Assembly (NCBI GenBank): GCA_022790755.1
Contig: JAAVXR010000061.1
Coordinates: 1 to 58,119 of the forward strand
Source: Hespellia sp.
Lineage (GTDB): Bacteria > Bacillota > Clostridia > Lachnospirales > Lachnospiraceae
DNA: 58,119 nt
Reading direction: 5' to 3'
The position numbers were made by a program, and so were the translations under genes. Positions 36,896 to 44,693 of this stretch are shown one piece after another. The notes beneath the pieces were generated by a model. The model was given only the letters and a program-made list of their open reading frames with translations, did no database searches and was not told the origin of the DNA. Position 1 is the stretch's first letter; the number at the start of each line of letters is the position of its first letter.

Positions 36896-38347
36896 TTATT
36901 TCACCAGTTCGCCAATATAGTAAAATCCTTTGCATTTTTTTAAATACACACGGACAAATGTTCCAATCATAGATGGAATTCCAGGAAAATGTACCAACAA
37001 ATTATTGTCCATGCGTCCGGTGACATAACCTTCTTCGTGACTGTCGATACTTTCCACCAGAACCTCCTGTGTGCTTCCCTCATGGATGCAACAAGACTCG
37101 GAGGAGATGGTCTGCACTTCTGTTAAAAGTCGCTGAAAGCGGTCTTTGATCATGTCTTGTGGAATTTGTTCCTCCATATTTGCCGCCGGCGTACCGGTTC
37201 TTCTGGAATAGATGAAGGTGAATGCACTGTCGTAGCGGACTTTGCGTATGACATCCAGTGTTTCCTGAAAGTCTTCTTCTGTTTCACCCGGAAATCCTAC
37301 AATAATATCTGTAGTCAGGGAAAGTTCTGGTATCGCTTCTTTTAATCTGGAAACGAGCGATAAATACTGTTCTTTGGTGTAACGGCGATTCATTTTTTCT
37401 AGAATCCGTGTGCTTCCCGACTGAATCGGCAGATGTAGGTGCCGACATATTTTGTGGGAATGTGCCATGACATCAATCAATTCTTCCGACAAATCTTTCG
37501 GATGGGAGGTCATAAAACGAATCCTCTTCAATCCTTCGATCTGCTCAATCTCCTGCAAAAGTTTTGCGAATGTCATCGGTTGATCCAATGTCTTCCCATA
37601 GGAATTGACGTTTTGGCCAAGTAACATGATTTCCACGACACCGTCCGATACCAACTGCCGGATTTCGTTCAGAATGTCCTGAGGTTCTCTGCTGCGCTCT
37701 CTTCCACGCACATAAGGAACGATACAATAACTACAGAAATTATTGCATCCAAACATAATATTTACACCGGATTTGAAAGGATATTTTCGTTCTGCAGGCA
37801 ACTCTTCCACGATCTGATCTGTGCCATCCCAGACCTCCGTCACCAATCGTCTGGATGTTAGACGACGATATAGCAACTCTGCAAATTGAAAGATATTGTG
37901 GGTGCCAAAAATCAAATCTACCTGTCGATAACTTTTCTGGATTTTTTCTACTTCTTCCGCTTCCTGCATCATACATCCACACAGTCCGATCAGCATATGA
38001 GGACGGGACTTCTTGATTTTGCCAATCTGTCCCAGTCTGCCATATACTTTCTGATTCGCATTTTCGCGAACGGTGCAGGTATTGAAAATCACGAAGTCAG
38101 CCAATTCTTCTTGCTCTTCTTCTCGATACCCGATTGCTTTCAGGATACCGGTAAGTTTTTCAGAGTCCCTCGCGTTCATCTGACATCCAAAAGTCTGTAC
38201 GGTGGCAGTAGGAAATCTTCCCATTTCCCTGAAAAACTGCTGAGTATATTGTCTGCATTTTGCGATAAAATAGTATTGTCTTTCCGGCTCTTTGTCTGGT
38301 GCTCCTCTGGAAATGTCAATGGTATCAAAATGGATGTCCGTGTACAT
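36896..38347 (-). CDS. miaB: tRNA-2-methylthio-N6-isopentenyladenosine synthase
   Basis: 483 residues, a radical-SAM methylthiotransferase. The N-terminal UPF0004 domain has conserved cysteines in TFGCQMNARDSE, FNTCTVRENA and LCGCMMQ; the radical-SAM cluster motif is CNNFCSYCIVPYVRGRE (about 195-211); a TRAM domain ends the protein (EVLVES...GRMDNNLLVHF). It adds the methylthio group to i6A37 made by MiaA, encoded downstream. AGGAGGTTTTCG precedes the ATG. Confidence 0.96.
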   Translation of the reverse strand: MYTDIHFDTIDISRGAPDKEPERQYYFIAKCRQYTQQFFREMGRFPTATVQTFGCQMNARDSEKLTGILKAIGYREEEQEELADFVIFNTCTVRENANQKVYGRLGQIGKIKKSRPHMLIGLCGCMMQEAEEVEKIQKSYRQVDLIFGTHNIFQFAELLYRRLTSRRLVTEVWDGTDQIVEELPAERKYPFKSGVNIMFGCNNFCSYCIVPYVRGRERSREPQDILNEIRQLVSDGVVEIMLLGQNVNSYGKTLDQPMTFAKLLQEIEQIEGLKRIRFMTSHPKDLSEELIDVMAHSHKICRHLHLPIQSGSTRILEKMNRRYTKEQYLSLVSRLKEAIPELSLTTDIIVGFPGETEEDFQETLDVIRKVRYDSAFTFIYSRRTGTPAANMEEQIPQDMIKDRFQRLLTEVQTISSESCCIHEGSTQEVLVESIDSHEEGYVTGRMDNNLLVHFPGIPSMIGTFVRVYLKKCKGFYYIGELVK

Positions 38348-38389
38348 TATTTTCGAAAACCTCCTGTGATCTGTACGGATCTCATGGGA

Positions 38390-38725
38390 TCAATCGTCTT
38401 TTTCCTGTTGCATGAGACCAAACAGTTTCAGCGCTTTTTCGATGTTTCCTTCTACTTTTAGTTTTCCCATGGTTGATGCATGAATGGCATTGATGGTTCC
38501 ATCCATAATCTGAAAGAGCGTCTCTGCCGTTACCGTGAACAACACATCACGATCGTAATAATCGTAAGGTTCAATATGCAATGTTCCATTGGTTATTTCT
38601 ACATAAAATGCCCCCTCCGCTTCGCCTTTGATATTAAACTGGTAGGCAAGGTGTTCCTGAATCTCGCTGACATCTGTAGTTTGATATGCTTCTCTTACTC
38701 TCTGCAATACTTCCTCGTATGTCAT
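38390..38725 (-). CDS. SCP2 sterol-binding domain protein
   Basis: 111 residues with the small SCP2-like fold: FNIKGEAEGAFYVEITNGTLHIEP, then VLFTVTAETLFQIMDGTINA and TMGKLKVEGNIEKALKLFGL. Bacterial stand-alone SCP2 proteins are thought to bind hydrophobic ligands; the ligand here is unknown. It follows the DUF4250 gene and precedes miaB in the same direction. Confidence 0.85.
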   Translation of the reverse strand: MTYEEVLQRVREAYQTTDVSEIQEHLAYQFNIKGEAEGAFYVEITNGTLHIEPYDYYDRDVLFTVTAETLFQIMDGTINAIHASTMGKLKVEGNIEKALKLFGLMQQEKDD

Positions 38726-38744
38726 TTGTTTGCTCCTTTCCTAG

Positions 38745-38927
38745 CTATATGAACTGATTTTTCCCCTCATCATACCGATAATCAATACGTTCCAATACTT
38801 TTATAATCTGCACAGAATCCAACTGCATTTCCTCGCACATCTTCTCAAAGCTGGGGTAATAGTCCCGCAGCTTTGTATTGATGACGCTCAGTAGCATTAC
38901 CGGGTCCTTTGGCAGTTCTGTCTGCAT
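38745..38927 (-). CDS. DUF4250 small protein
   Basis: 60 residues: LPKDPVMLLSVINTKLRDYY and IDYRYDEGKNQF match the DUF4250 pattern well. It looks like a soluble helical protein of unknown function, common in clostridia. CCAGGAGGCACAGGCT lies ahead of the ATG. It follows the decarboxylase cluster with a 77-base gap and no terminator, so it may be cotranscribed with it. Confidence 0.85.
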   Translation of the reverse strand: MQTELPKDPVMLLSVINTKLRDYYPSFEKMCEEMQLDSVQIIKVLERIDYRYDEGKNQFI

Positions 38928-39004
38928 AGCCTGTGCCTCCTGGTTTGCGAAGTTTTGATGAATCTAATTGGTCTTTTTGTAAAAATAACGGTTGAAGTTT
39001 TTTA

Positions 39005-40420
39005 TTAAACAGGATAAGATCCGTTTTTGGTATCTGCCATTGTCGGATCAATTTTGGTTTGCTGTGCTTCCCTGTATTTGAAAAAGTCTGTGGCAACCTG
39101 CGGGAACAGGGCATACGTGAGTACATCTTCATCCTGTTGCATCCACTGTGCGCATTCGTTGCGAAGTGTATCCAGCTCATCTGGAATCAAATCCGCAGGG
39201 CGGCAAGTGATGATTTCTGCGTCCTCGCCGATGACTTTTTTCCGAACTTCCGGATCTACCGGTTTGACAGTTGATCCATATTTGCCTGCAAGCACATCTT
39301 TCGTCTCTTTGGTTGCCATCTTGTAGCGCTCTCCCATCAGCACGTTAAATACAGCCTGTGTGCCGACGATCTGTGAAGATGGTGTGACAAGCGGCGGTTC
39401 ACCGAGATCTTTGCGGACACGTGGAACTTCCTCCAGCACGTCGTAGAACTTATCCTCTGCCCCCTGCTCTTTCAACTGACTGGTCAGATTGGAGAGCATT
39501 CCACCTGGTACCTGATACAAAAGCGTTTTGATATTGACGCCAAGATTTTTGGGATTCAACAGTCCGCTCTCCAACGCATCATCACGAATCGGACGGAAAT
39601 AGTCTGCGACTTCCGCAAGCAGATTCTGATCCAAGCCAGTGTCATAAGGTGTTCCTTTGAACGTTTCCACCATGACTTCTGTTGCTGGCTGGGAAGTACC
39701 CATTGCAAATGGTGACATCGCTGTATCAATAATGTCTGCGCCTGCCTCGATGGATTTCAGGTATGTCATACCGCCCACACCGGAAGTATAGTGCGTGTGC
39801 ATCTCAATCGGAATGGAGACGCTCTCTTTCAGTGCAGTGACAAGTTCCGTAGCTTGATACGGGCAGAGAAGCCCTGCCATATCTTTGACACATACGGAAT
39901 TGGCGCCCATCTCCTCAATTTTCTTTGCGAGGTCTTTCCAGTAGTCCAGCGTATAGGCGTCTCCCAATGTGTAGGACATGGCAACCTGTACGTGTGCCTT
40001 CTCTTTATTGGCGGCGGTGACAGCCGTCTGGAGATTGCGGATATCGTTCATACAGTCAAAAATACGAATGATATCAATGCCGTTTGCAACGGATTTCTGA
40101 ACAAAATACTCCACCACATCGTCTGCATACGGCCGATATCCCAGAATATTCTGGCCACGGAACAGCATCTGCAATTTGGTGTTTTTGAATCCATCGCGGA
40201 ATTTTCGTAATCTCTCCCAGGGATCTTCTTTCAGAAATCGCAGGGAAGCGTCAAAGGTGGCCCCTCCCCAACATTCTACTGCATGGTATCCAATTTTATC
40301 CATTTTTTCTACGATCGGCAACATCTGTTCCGTCGTCATTCTGGTTGCGATCAGAGACTGATGTGCATCACGCAAAATAGTCTCTGTAATTTTTACCGGT
40401 TTCTTTTCTATTTCTGCCAT
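39005..40420 (-). CDS. oadA: Oxaloacetate decarboxylase alpha / pyruvate carboxyltransferase (5S-type) subunit
   Basis: 471 residues from the ATG at 40420 with GGAGGATAATACA ahead. The N-terminal TIM-barrel carboxyltransferase has ITETILRDAHQSLIATRM with metal and substrate residues, VKDMAGLL with the lysine expected to be carbamylated, and the metal ligands in EMHTHYTSGVG. There is no C-terminal biotin domain; the carrier is a separate gene two positions upstream. It would carry CO2 between oxaloacetate and carboxybiotin. It is the last gene of the five-gene decarboxylase cluster. Confidence 0.92.
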   Translation of the reverse strand: MAEIEKKPVKITETILRDAHQSLIATRMTTEQMLPIVEKMDKIGYHAVECWGGATFDASLRFLKEDPWERLRKFRDGFKNTKLQMLFRGQNILGYRPYADDVVEYFVQKSVANGIDIIRIFDCMNDIRNLQTAVTAANKEKAHVQVAMSYTLGDAYTLDYWKDLAKKIEEMGANSVCVKDMAGLLCPYQATELVTALKESVSIPIEMHTHYTSGVGGMTYLKSIEAGADIIDTAMSPFAMGTSQPATEVMVETFKGTPYDTGLDQNLLAEVADYFRPIRDDALESGLLNPKNLGVNIKTLLYQVPGGMLSNLTSQLKEQGAEDKFYDVLEEVPRVRKDLGEPPLVTPSSQIVGTQAVFNVLMGERYKMATKETKDVLAGKYGSTVKPVDPEVRKKVIGEDAEIITCRPADLIPDELDTLRNECAQWMQQDEDVLTYALFPQVATDFFKYREAQQTKIDPTMADTKNGSYPV

Positions 40421-40442
40421 TGTATTATCCTCCATTCTCCAT

Positions 40443-41594
40443 TTATTTTACGCCAAAGATTGCCATAAAGGTGCCCGCCGCTACCGCAGTACCGATAACG
40501 CCTGCCACATTCGGTCCCATCGCGTGCATCAGGAGGAAGTTCGTGGGATCGGCCTCCGCGCCGACTTTCTGTGATACTCTGGCCGCCATAGGAACCGCAG
40601 AGACGCCTGCAGATCCGATCAGCGGATTTACTTTTCCACCTGTCGCAACACACATTAGTTTCCCGAACAATACTCCTGCCGCCGTACCAAACGCAAAGGC
40701 AACCAGACCGAGAGCGACAATCTGGAGTGTCTGCAGATTGATGAATGCTTCCGCGCTCGTCGTGGCGCCGACAGAAGTACCGAGTAAAATAACGACAATA
40801 TACATCAGTGCATTGGACGCCGTTTCCGTCAACTGTCTGACCACACCGGATTCTTTGAAAAGATTGCCAAGCATCAGCATGCCGACCAGCGGCGCTGTTG
40901 TAGGAAGAATGGTGCAGACAACGATCGTGATAATGATCGGAAACAGAATCTTCTCCAGCTTAGATACCGGACGAAGCTGTTCCATCTTGATTTTCCGCTC
41001 TTTTTCTGTTGTCAAAAGTTTCATGATCGGTGGCTGGATGATCGGTACCAGAGACATATAAGAATATGCCGCCACCGCAATCGGCCCCATAATCGCCGTC
41101 TGCTGTAGTTTTCCTGCCAGGAAAATGGAAGTCGGACCATCGGCACCTCCAATGATTGAGATTGCCGCCGCCGCTTTGTCTGTAAATCCCATTGCCATAG
41201 CACCCAGATAGGCAGCAAAGATACCAAACTGTGCCGCAGCACCCAGAAGAAAACTCTTTGGATTGGCGATCAGCGGCCCAAAATCAGTCTGTGCGCCCAC
41301 TCCGAGGAAAATCAGGGACGGCAGAATCGCCCATTCATCCATCAGATAAAAATAGTGAAGAAGTCCGCCGACTCCGTTCGAAGATTCCTCAATGGAGATC
41401 ATAATGTCCGGATAGATATTTACCAGGAGCATACCGAAGGAGATCGGGACCAGAAGCAATGGCTCGAATCCATGCCTCACCGCTAAATATAGGAAAAAAC
41501 ATGCAACTAGGATCATAGCCAGATTCCCGAATGTCAGATTCATGAAAGCTGTCTGTTGCACGAGGTTTCCCAACGTGTTTGTAATATATTCCAT
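40443..41594 (-). CDS. oadB: Sodium-translocating decarboxylase beta subunit
   Basis: 383 residues with about ten membrane helices, including the conserved loops SIIGGADGPTSIFL (around 170, with the ion-binding aspartate) and LMLGNLFKESGVV, plus LLMHAMGPNVAGVIG near the C-terminus with the conserved N/S/G residues. It decarboxylates carboxybiotin and exports Na+. GGGGG precedes the ATG. Shared by methylmalonyl-CoA, oxaloacetate and glutaconyl-CoA decarboxylases, so it does not fix the substrate. Confidence 0.95.
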   Translation of the reverse strand: MEYITNTLGNLVQQTAFMNLTFGNLAMILVACFFLYLAVRHGFEPLLLVPISFGMLLVNIYPDIMISIEESSNGVGGLLHYFYLMDEWAILPSLIFLGVGAQTDFGPLIANPKSFLLGAAAQFGIFAAYLGAMAMGFTDKAAAAISIIGGADGPTSIFLAGKLQQTAIMGPIAVAAYSYMSLVPIIQPPIMKLLTTEKERKIKMEQLRPVSKLEKILFPIIITIVVCTILPTTAPLVGMLMLGNLFKESGVVRQLTETASNALMYIVVILLGTSVGATTSAEAFINLQTLQIVALGLVAFAFGTAAGVLFGKLMCVATGGKVNPLIGSAGVSAVPMAARVSQKVGAEADPTNFLLMHAMGPNVAGVIGTAVAAGTFMAIFGVK

Positions 41595-41615
41595 TTGTCA
41601 AACCCCCTAAGTGTA

Positions 41616-41990
41616 CTAGTTTAATGTGGCCAATACTGCTCCTGCGTCGATCGAATCGCCGACAGCCACATCAATACTTGCAACGGTTCCCGCTTCTGGA
41701 GCTACAACCGGAATCTCCATCTTCATCGCTTCGATGATGACAACCGGATCTCCTGCCGCTACGCTCTGGCCGACATTTGCCTCGATCTTAAATACTTTTC
41801 CTGCCGCGCCGGCTTTCACTTCGATGCTGCCAGCTGCTGCTTTTGGAGCCGCTGCCGAAGCTGCCTTGGGAGCCGCTTTTGGGGCTGCTGCTGGAGCCGC
41901 CTGAGCTGGAGTTGCTGCACTTCCAGCGCCTTTTTCTTCTACGGTTACGTCATATGCTGTTCCATTCACTGTAATTGTATAATTTTTCAT
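41616..41990 (-). CDS. Biotin carboxyl carrier subunit of the decarboxylase
   Basis: 124 residues: a short N-terminal beta domain (YTITVNGTAYDVTVEEKG), an alanine/proline/lysine-rich flexible linker at about 24-50 and a C-terminal biotinyl domain with the attachment lysine in EAMKMEIPV (around residue 90). Linker length fits swinging between carboxyltransferase and the beta-subunit pump. GGAGGATATAGAAA precedes the ATG. It is the gamma/carrier subunit of the cluster (GcdC/MmdC type). Confidence 0.95.
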   Translation of the reverse strand: MKNYTITVNGTAYDVTVEEKGAGSAATPAQAAPAAAPKAAPKAASAAAPKAAAGSIEVKAGAAGKVFKIEANVGQSVAAGDPVVIIEAMKMEIPVVAPEAGTVASIDVAVGDSIDAGAVLATLN

Positions 41991-42006
41991 TTTCTATATC
42001 CTCCTG

Positions 42007-42780
42007 TTATTTCCAGTTATTTGTTTTTCTGCGTCGGATTGAACGCACGATAAATCCGTCTGTCGAAGTCCCTTCTGCCGCTGCGATTGCCGCCGCAATG
42101 ACTGCAACCAGCTCAGAATCTGCCATCTCGTCGTCGATTGGTTCTTCCAAAACAGCTTCCGGAATCGGGGCTGCCTGCGCTTTGGCACGGGCAATCTCCT
42201 CCTGTTTCCTTTGTTCCGGGTTCGGAATAAAACGGAACAGAGAAATAATAAACGCGATGAAAATCAATACCAAAAATACGGTTCCCATTCCAAGTAGCGT
42301 ATTCAGTCCGGCTTTTTTCAAGATCTCGCCCATCGTATAGTGCACATCGACCGTCATACTGACCATTCGCTCATCTTTATCAAAGCTGATCACGATGTCG
42401 GCATTTTCATTTTCGAACTCTGCGGGAGCCGTGAGTACGACACCATTGTTGGATTCCTCCGCGGTATATTCCTCATAATCAATCAAATCTCCATATTCTT
42501 TGACCGCGCTCTGCCAGGACTCAATCATCACAAGAAAATCATCACTGTCGATCGGAAGACCGGAGGACATCAAGGTATAATCCAACTGATAATCGGAATA
42601 GGATTTGAACATGTCAAATTCTGTATCCGACATCACCTGAAAGCTCTGGATAATCATATCCGAGTAGCCTTCCATCGTTTCCATATTATAATCTGCAAGT
42701 TGTTTTTCTTTGCTTCCACAGCCAGCAAGGCTGAGAACAAGTACAAACGCAAGCAGTATCACACTCATTTTTTTCTTCAA
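42007..42780 (-). CDS. oadG: OadG-like subunit with N-terminal lipoprotein domain
   Basis: 257 residues from a TTG start with GAGGTGAGG ahead. OadG proteins usually have about 80-110 residues, so this one is long. It begins with a lipoprotein signal (VLSLAGC), followed by an outer domain of about 130 residues, then the typical OadG membrane span (LLGMGTVFLVLIFIAFIISLF, about 168-190) and a cytoplasmic tail rich in alanine and glutamate. OadG assembles the complex with the beta subunit. The extracellular domain is reminiscent of DUF3887-type lipoproteins, at low confidence. Confidence 0.82.
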   Translation of the reverse strand: MKKKMSVILLAFVLVLSLAGCGSKEKQLADYNMETMEGYSDMIIQSFQVMSDTEFDMFKSYSDYQLDYTLMSSGLPIDSDDFLVMIESWQSAVKEYGDLIDYEEYTAEESNNGVVLTAPAEFENENADIVISFDKDERMVSMTVDVHYTMGEILKKAGLNTLLGMGTVFLVLIFIAFIISLFRFIPNPEQRKQEEIARAKAQAAPIPEAVLEEPIDDEMADSELVAVIAAAIAAAEGTSTDGFIVRSIRRRKTNNWK

Positions 42781-42794
42781 TTTGCCTCACCTCA

Positions 42795-44234
42795 CTAAAC
42801 CGTACCATGCTTCTTGTCCGGTCGGTCCTCTCTTTTTGTAAACAGCATCTCGAACGCGCCGATTACATATTTTCTTGTATCAGCCGGTTCAATGATGGTA
42901 TCCACATAGCCTCTTCTGGCCGCAGATTGCGGACTGGACTGCAATTCCTTGTATTCTGCCGCTTTCTCCCGAATGGTCTGAGCGTCTGCGTCCGCGTACA
43001 TAATCTTGGCGGCAAGGTTTGCATCCATCATTCCGATCTCGGCATCCGGCCATGCAAATACGATATCTGCGCCGATGGATTTGCTGTTCATGGCAGCGTA
43101 AGCGCTTCCGAAAGCTTTTCCGACGATGACATTGACTTTCGGTACCGTCGCATTTGCGAAAGTATAAGTCAATCTGGCGGCTGCTCTTGCCATGTTCTTC
43201 TCGGACTCTTTGGTTGCACAGTATCCGGATACATTCGTCAAAGTGAGAATTGGAATCGAAAATGCATCACAGAAGTTGGCGAAATCAATGGCTTTTTTAC
43301 ATCCATCGACAGAAAGAGAACCGTCAAATTCCTCCAACAAATTTGCCTCACTGTCGTATACTTTTGTACGGTTGGCGATGGCTCCGACCGTCATCCCATT
43401 CAATCGGATCAATCCGGTCACCATATCTTTGGCGTAAGCCTTTTTTACTTCAAAAAATGTGCCGTTATCTGAAATCTGTGCGAGTGCAATGGCGGTATCT
43501 TCGGAGGCGTCTGCAAGGTCCGGACAGAGACGATTCAGATCGTCTGTACATTCAGCATAAGACAGATCATCCATATTATTTGCCGGAATCATGCAAATCA
43601 AATTCCGAATCTGTGCAAAAATCTCCTCCTCTGTTCCAACCACGTCCACCAATCCAGCGACCTCGCTCTGATAGTCGGCACTGGAAGTATCACATTTGGC
43701 AATCGTATTTCCCGCAAGTGCATTGGGAGAATTCACGAATAGTTTTCCAGAACTTCTTTCCATAAAAGTGAAATCCGTCAGTCCCGGGATCACCGCAAGG
43801 CCGCCGCCGCACATTCCGAAAATCGCGGAAATCTGCGGAATCACACCGGAAGCCATTGCCTGCGTCCGATACAGACTGCCGAACGCTTCCAGCGCATCGG
43901 TTGCCTCCTGCAGTCTCAATCCAGCACAGTCGATCAGACCGATTACTGGCGCGCCCATCTTCATAGCCATATCATAGATATTTATAATTTTTCTGGCATG
44001 CATCTCCCCGATTGCACCATTCAATACCGATGCATCTTGGCTGTACACATAGACGAGATTGCCGTCAATAACTCCGTATCCTGTGATTACACCGTCTGCT
44101 GGCGTTTCCTGATTCTGCATGTTGAAATCTGTGCTTCTGGCAGTGATTGCTCCACCAATTTCAACAAAACTTCCTTCGTCAAGCATAGCGGCAATTCTTT
44201 TGCTTGCGGAGTTCCCTGTTGCATTGTTGCTCAT
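42795..44234 (-). CDS. mmdA: Acyl-CoA carboxyltransferase (MmdA/12S-like subunit)
   Basis: 479 residues with two crotonase-fold carboxyltransferase halves. Seen: GVIDGNLVYVYSQDASVLNGAIGE, GLIDCAGLRLQEA, SAIFGMCGGGLAVIPGLTDF and the second-half VIVGKAFGSAYAAMNSKSIGADIVFAWPDAEIG. This class moves CO2 between an acyl-CoA (usually methylmalonyl/propionyl) and biotin. The N-terminus is shorter than in typical MmdA of about 510 residues. ATGGAGGGCTAAAAT precedes the ATG. It is the first gene of the decarboxylase cluster. Confidence 0.9.
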   Translation of the reverse strand: MSNNATGNSASKRIAAMLDEGSFVEIGGAITARSTDFNMQNQETPADGVITGYGVIDGNLVYVYSQDASVLNGAIGEMHARKIINIYDMAMKMGAPVIGLIDCAGLRLQEATDALEAFGSLYRTQAMASGVIPQISAIFGMCGGGLAVIPGLTDFTFMERSSGKLFVNSPNALAGNTIAKCDTSSADYQSEVAGLVDVVGTEEEIFAQIRNLICMIPANNMDDLSYAECTDDLNRLCPDLADASEDTAIALAQISDNGTFFEVKKAYAKDMVTGLIRLNGMTVGAIANRTKVYDSEANLLEEFDGSLSVDGCKKAIDFANFCDAFSIPILTLTNVSGYCATKESEKNMARAAARLTYTFANATVPKVNVIVGKAFGSAYAAMNSKSIGADIVFAWPDAEIGMMDANLAAKIMYADADAQTIREKAAEYKELQSSPQSAARRGYVDTIIEPADTRKYVIGAFEMLFTKREDRPDKKHGTV

Positions 44235-44291
44235 ATTTTAGCCCTCCATATTTAAAATTTTATATCATAAATCAAAATTTCTGCCAATTTT

Positions 44292-44320
44292 AGTGTATAT
44301 GATTTCGGGTTAAATTTCAA
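44292..44320 (-). promoter_or_regulatory. Candidate promoter of the decarboxylase cluster
   Basis: On the minus strand TTGAAA (44315-44320) and TACACT (44292-44297) are 17 bases apart, 58 bases before the mmdA ATG. Match is moderate. The rest of the 458-base spacer upstream holds the two palindromes listed separately. Confidence 0.45.
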
Positions 44321-44378
44321 TGGGTTTGGGGAAGAATGACGTAAAAAGATGGAAATTTTTGTGGGGATCAAAGGGGAC

Positions 44379-44410
44379 GCCGAGCAAGGACCTTCCGGCG
44401 CTTGCTCGGC
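44379..44410. repeat. GC-rich hairpin in the leuA-mmdA spacer
   Basis: GCCGAGCAAG (44379-44388) pairs perfectly with CTTGCTCGGC (44401-44410) around a 12-base loop. A short T run follows on the plus strand. It could be a terminator for leuA read-through, half of a larger structured element, or a hairpin in an RNA; function not determined. Confidence 0.6.
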
Positions 44411-44550
44411 TGTGCTTTTGTTGCTGCAAAATTTCTTCGTGGAGTTTTTACAGTCATTCTTTGATGAGATAGCGTGTTTGTCGGCTGAAGTACAAATCCG
44501 CGACAGAGTTTCATTTCACACCGCGAAGAGTACAACATGCGACAACGCAG

Positions 44551-44693
44551 AACAAAAAAGTTTTGACCACGCGACTTTTGCACAATGGAGATGAGACTCA
44601 GGAAACGTGGAAGCCTAAGCTTCCACGTTTCTCGTTCTAAGAGGCTCATCGCAATGTCCTTGTGCAATGGAGTGTGGTCAAAATTTTTTTGTT
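44551..44693. repeat. 143-bp nested palindrome adjoining the leuA stop
   Basis: Nested arms: 44551-44570 with 44674-44693 (20 bp, one G:T mismatch), 44578-44585 with 44660-44667 (8 bp perfect), 44590-44599 with 44641-44650 (10 bp, one mismatch) and 44602-44614 with 44619-44631 (13 bp perfect, loop CTAA). It overlaps the leuA TGA and carries A/T runs in the outer arms, so it could end the leuA transcript on either strand. Its length exceeds that of ordinary terminators. An open frame of 99 codons reads through it but shows no protein character. Confidence 0.8.

Noticed and set aside
41616-41990. Biotin carrier as part of an acetyl-CoA carboxylase
   Set aside because: No biotin carboxylase gene is adjacent, whereas oadB, oadG and carboxyltransferases are, so it belongs to the decarboxylase.
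44368-44667. Open frame of 99 codons on the minus strand in the leuA-mmdA spacer
   Set aside because: It runs through the long palindrome, has no usable ribosome binding site and its composition is rich in R, S and L like a shadow frame; described as repeat instead.
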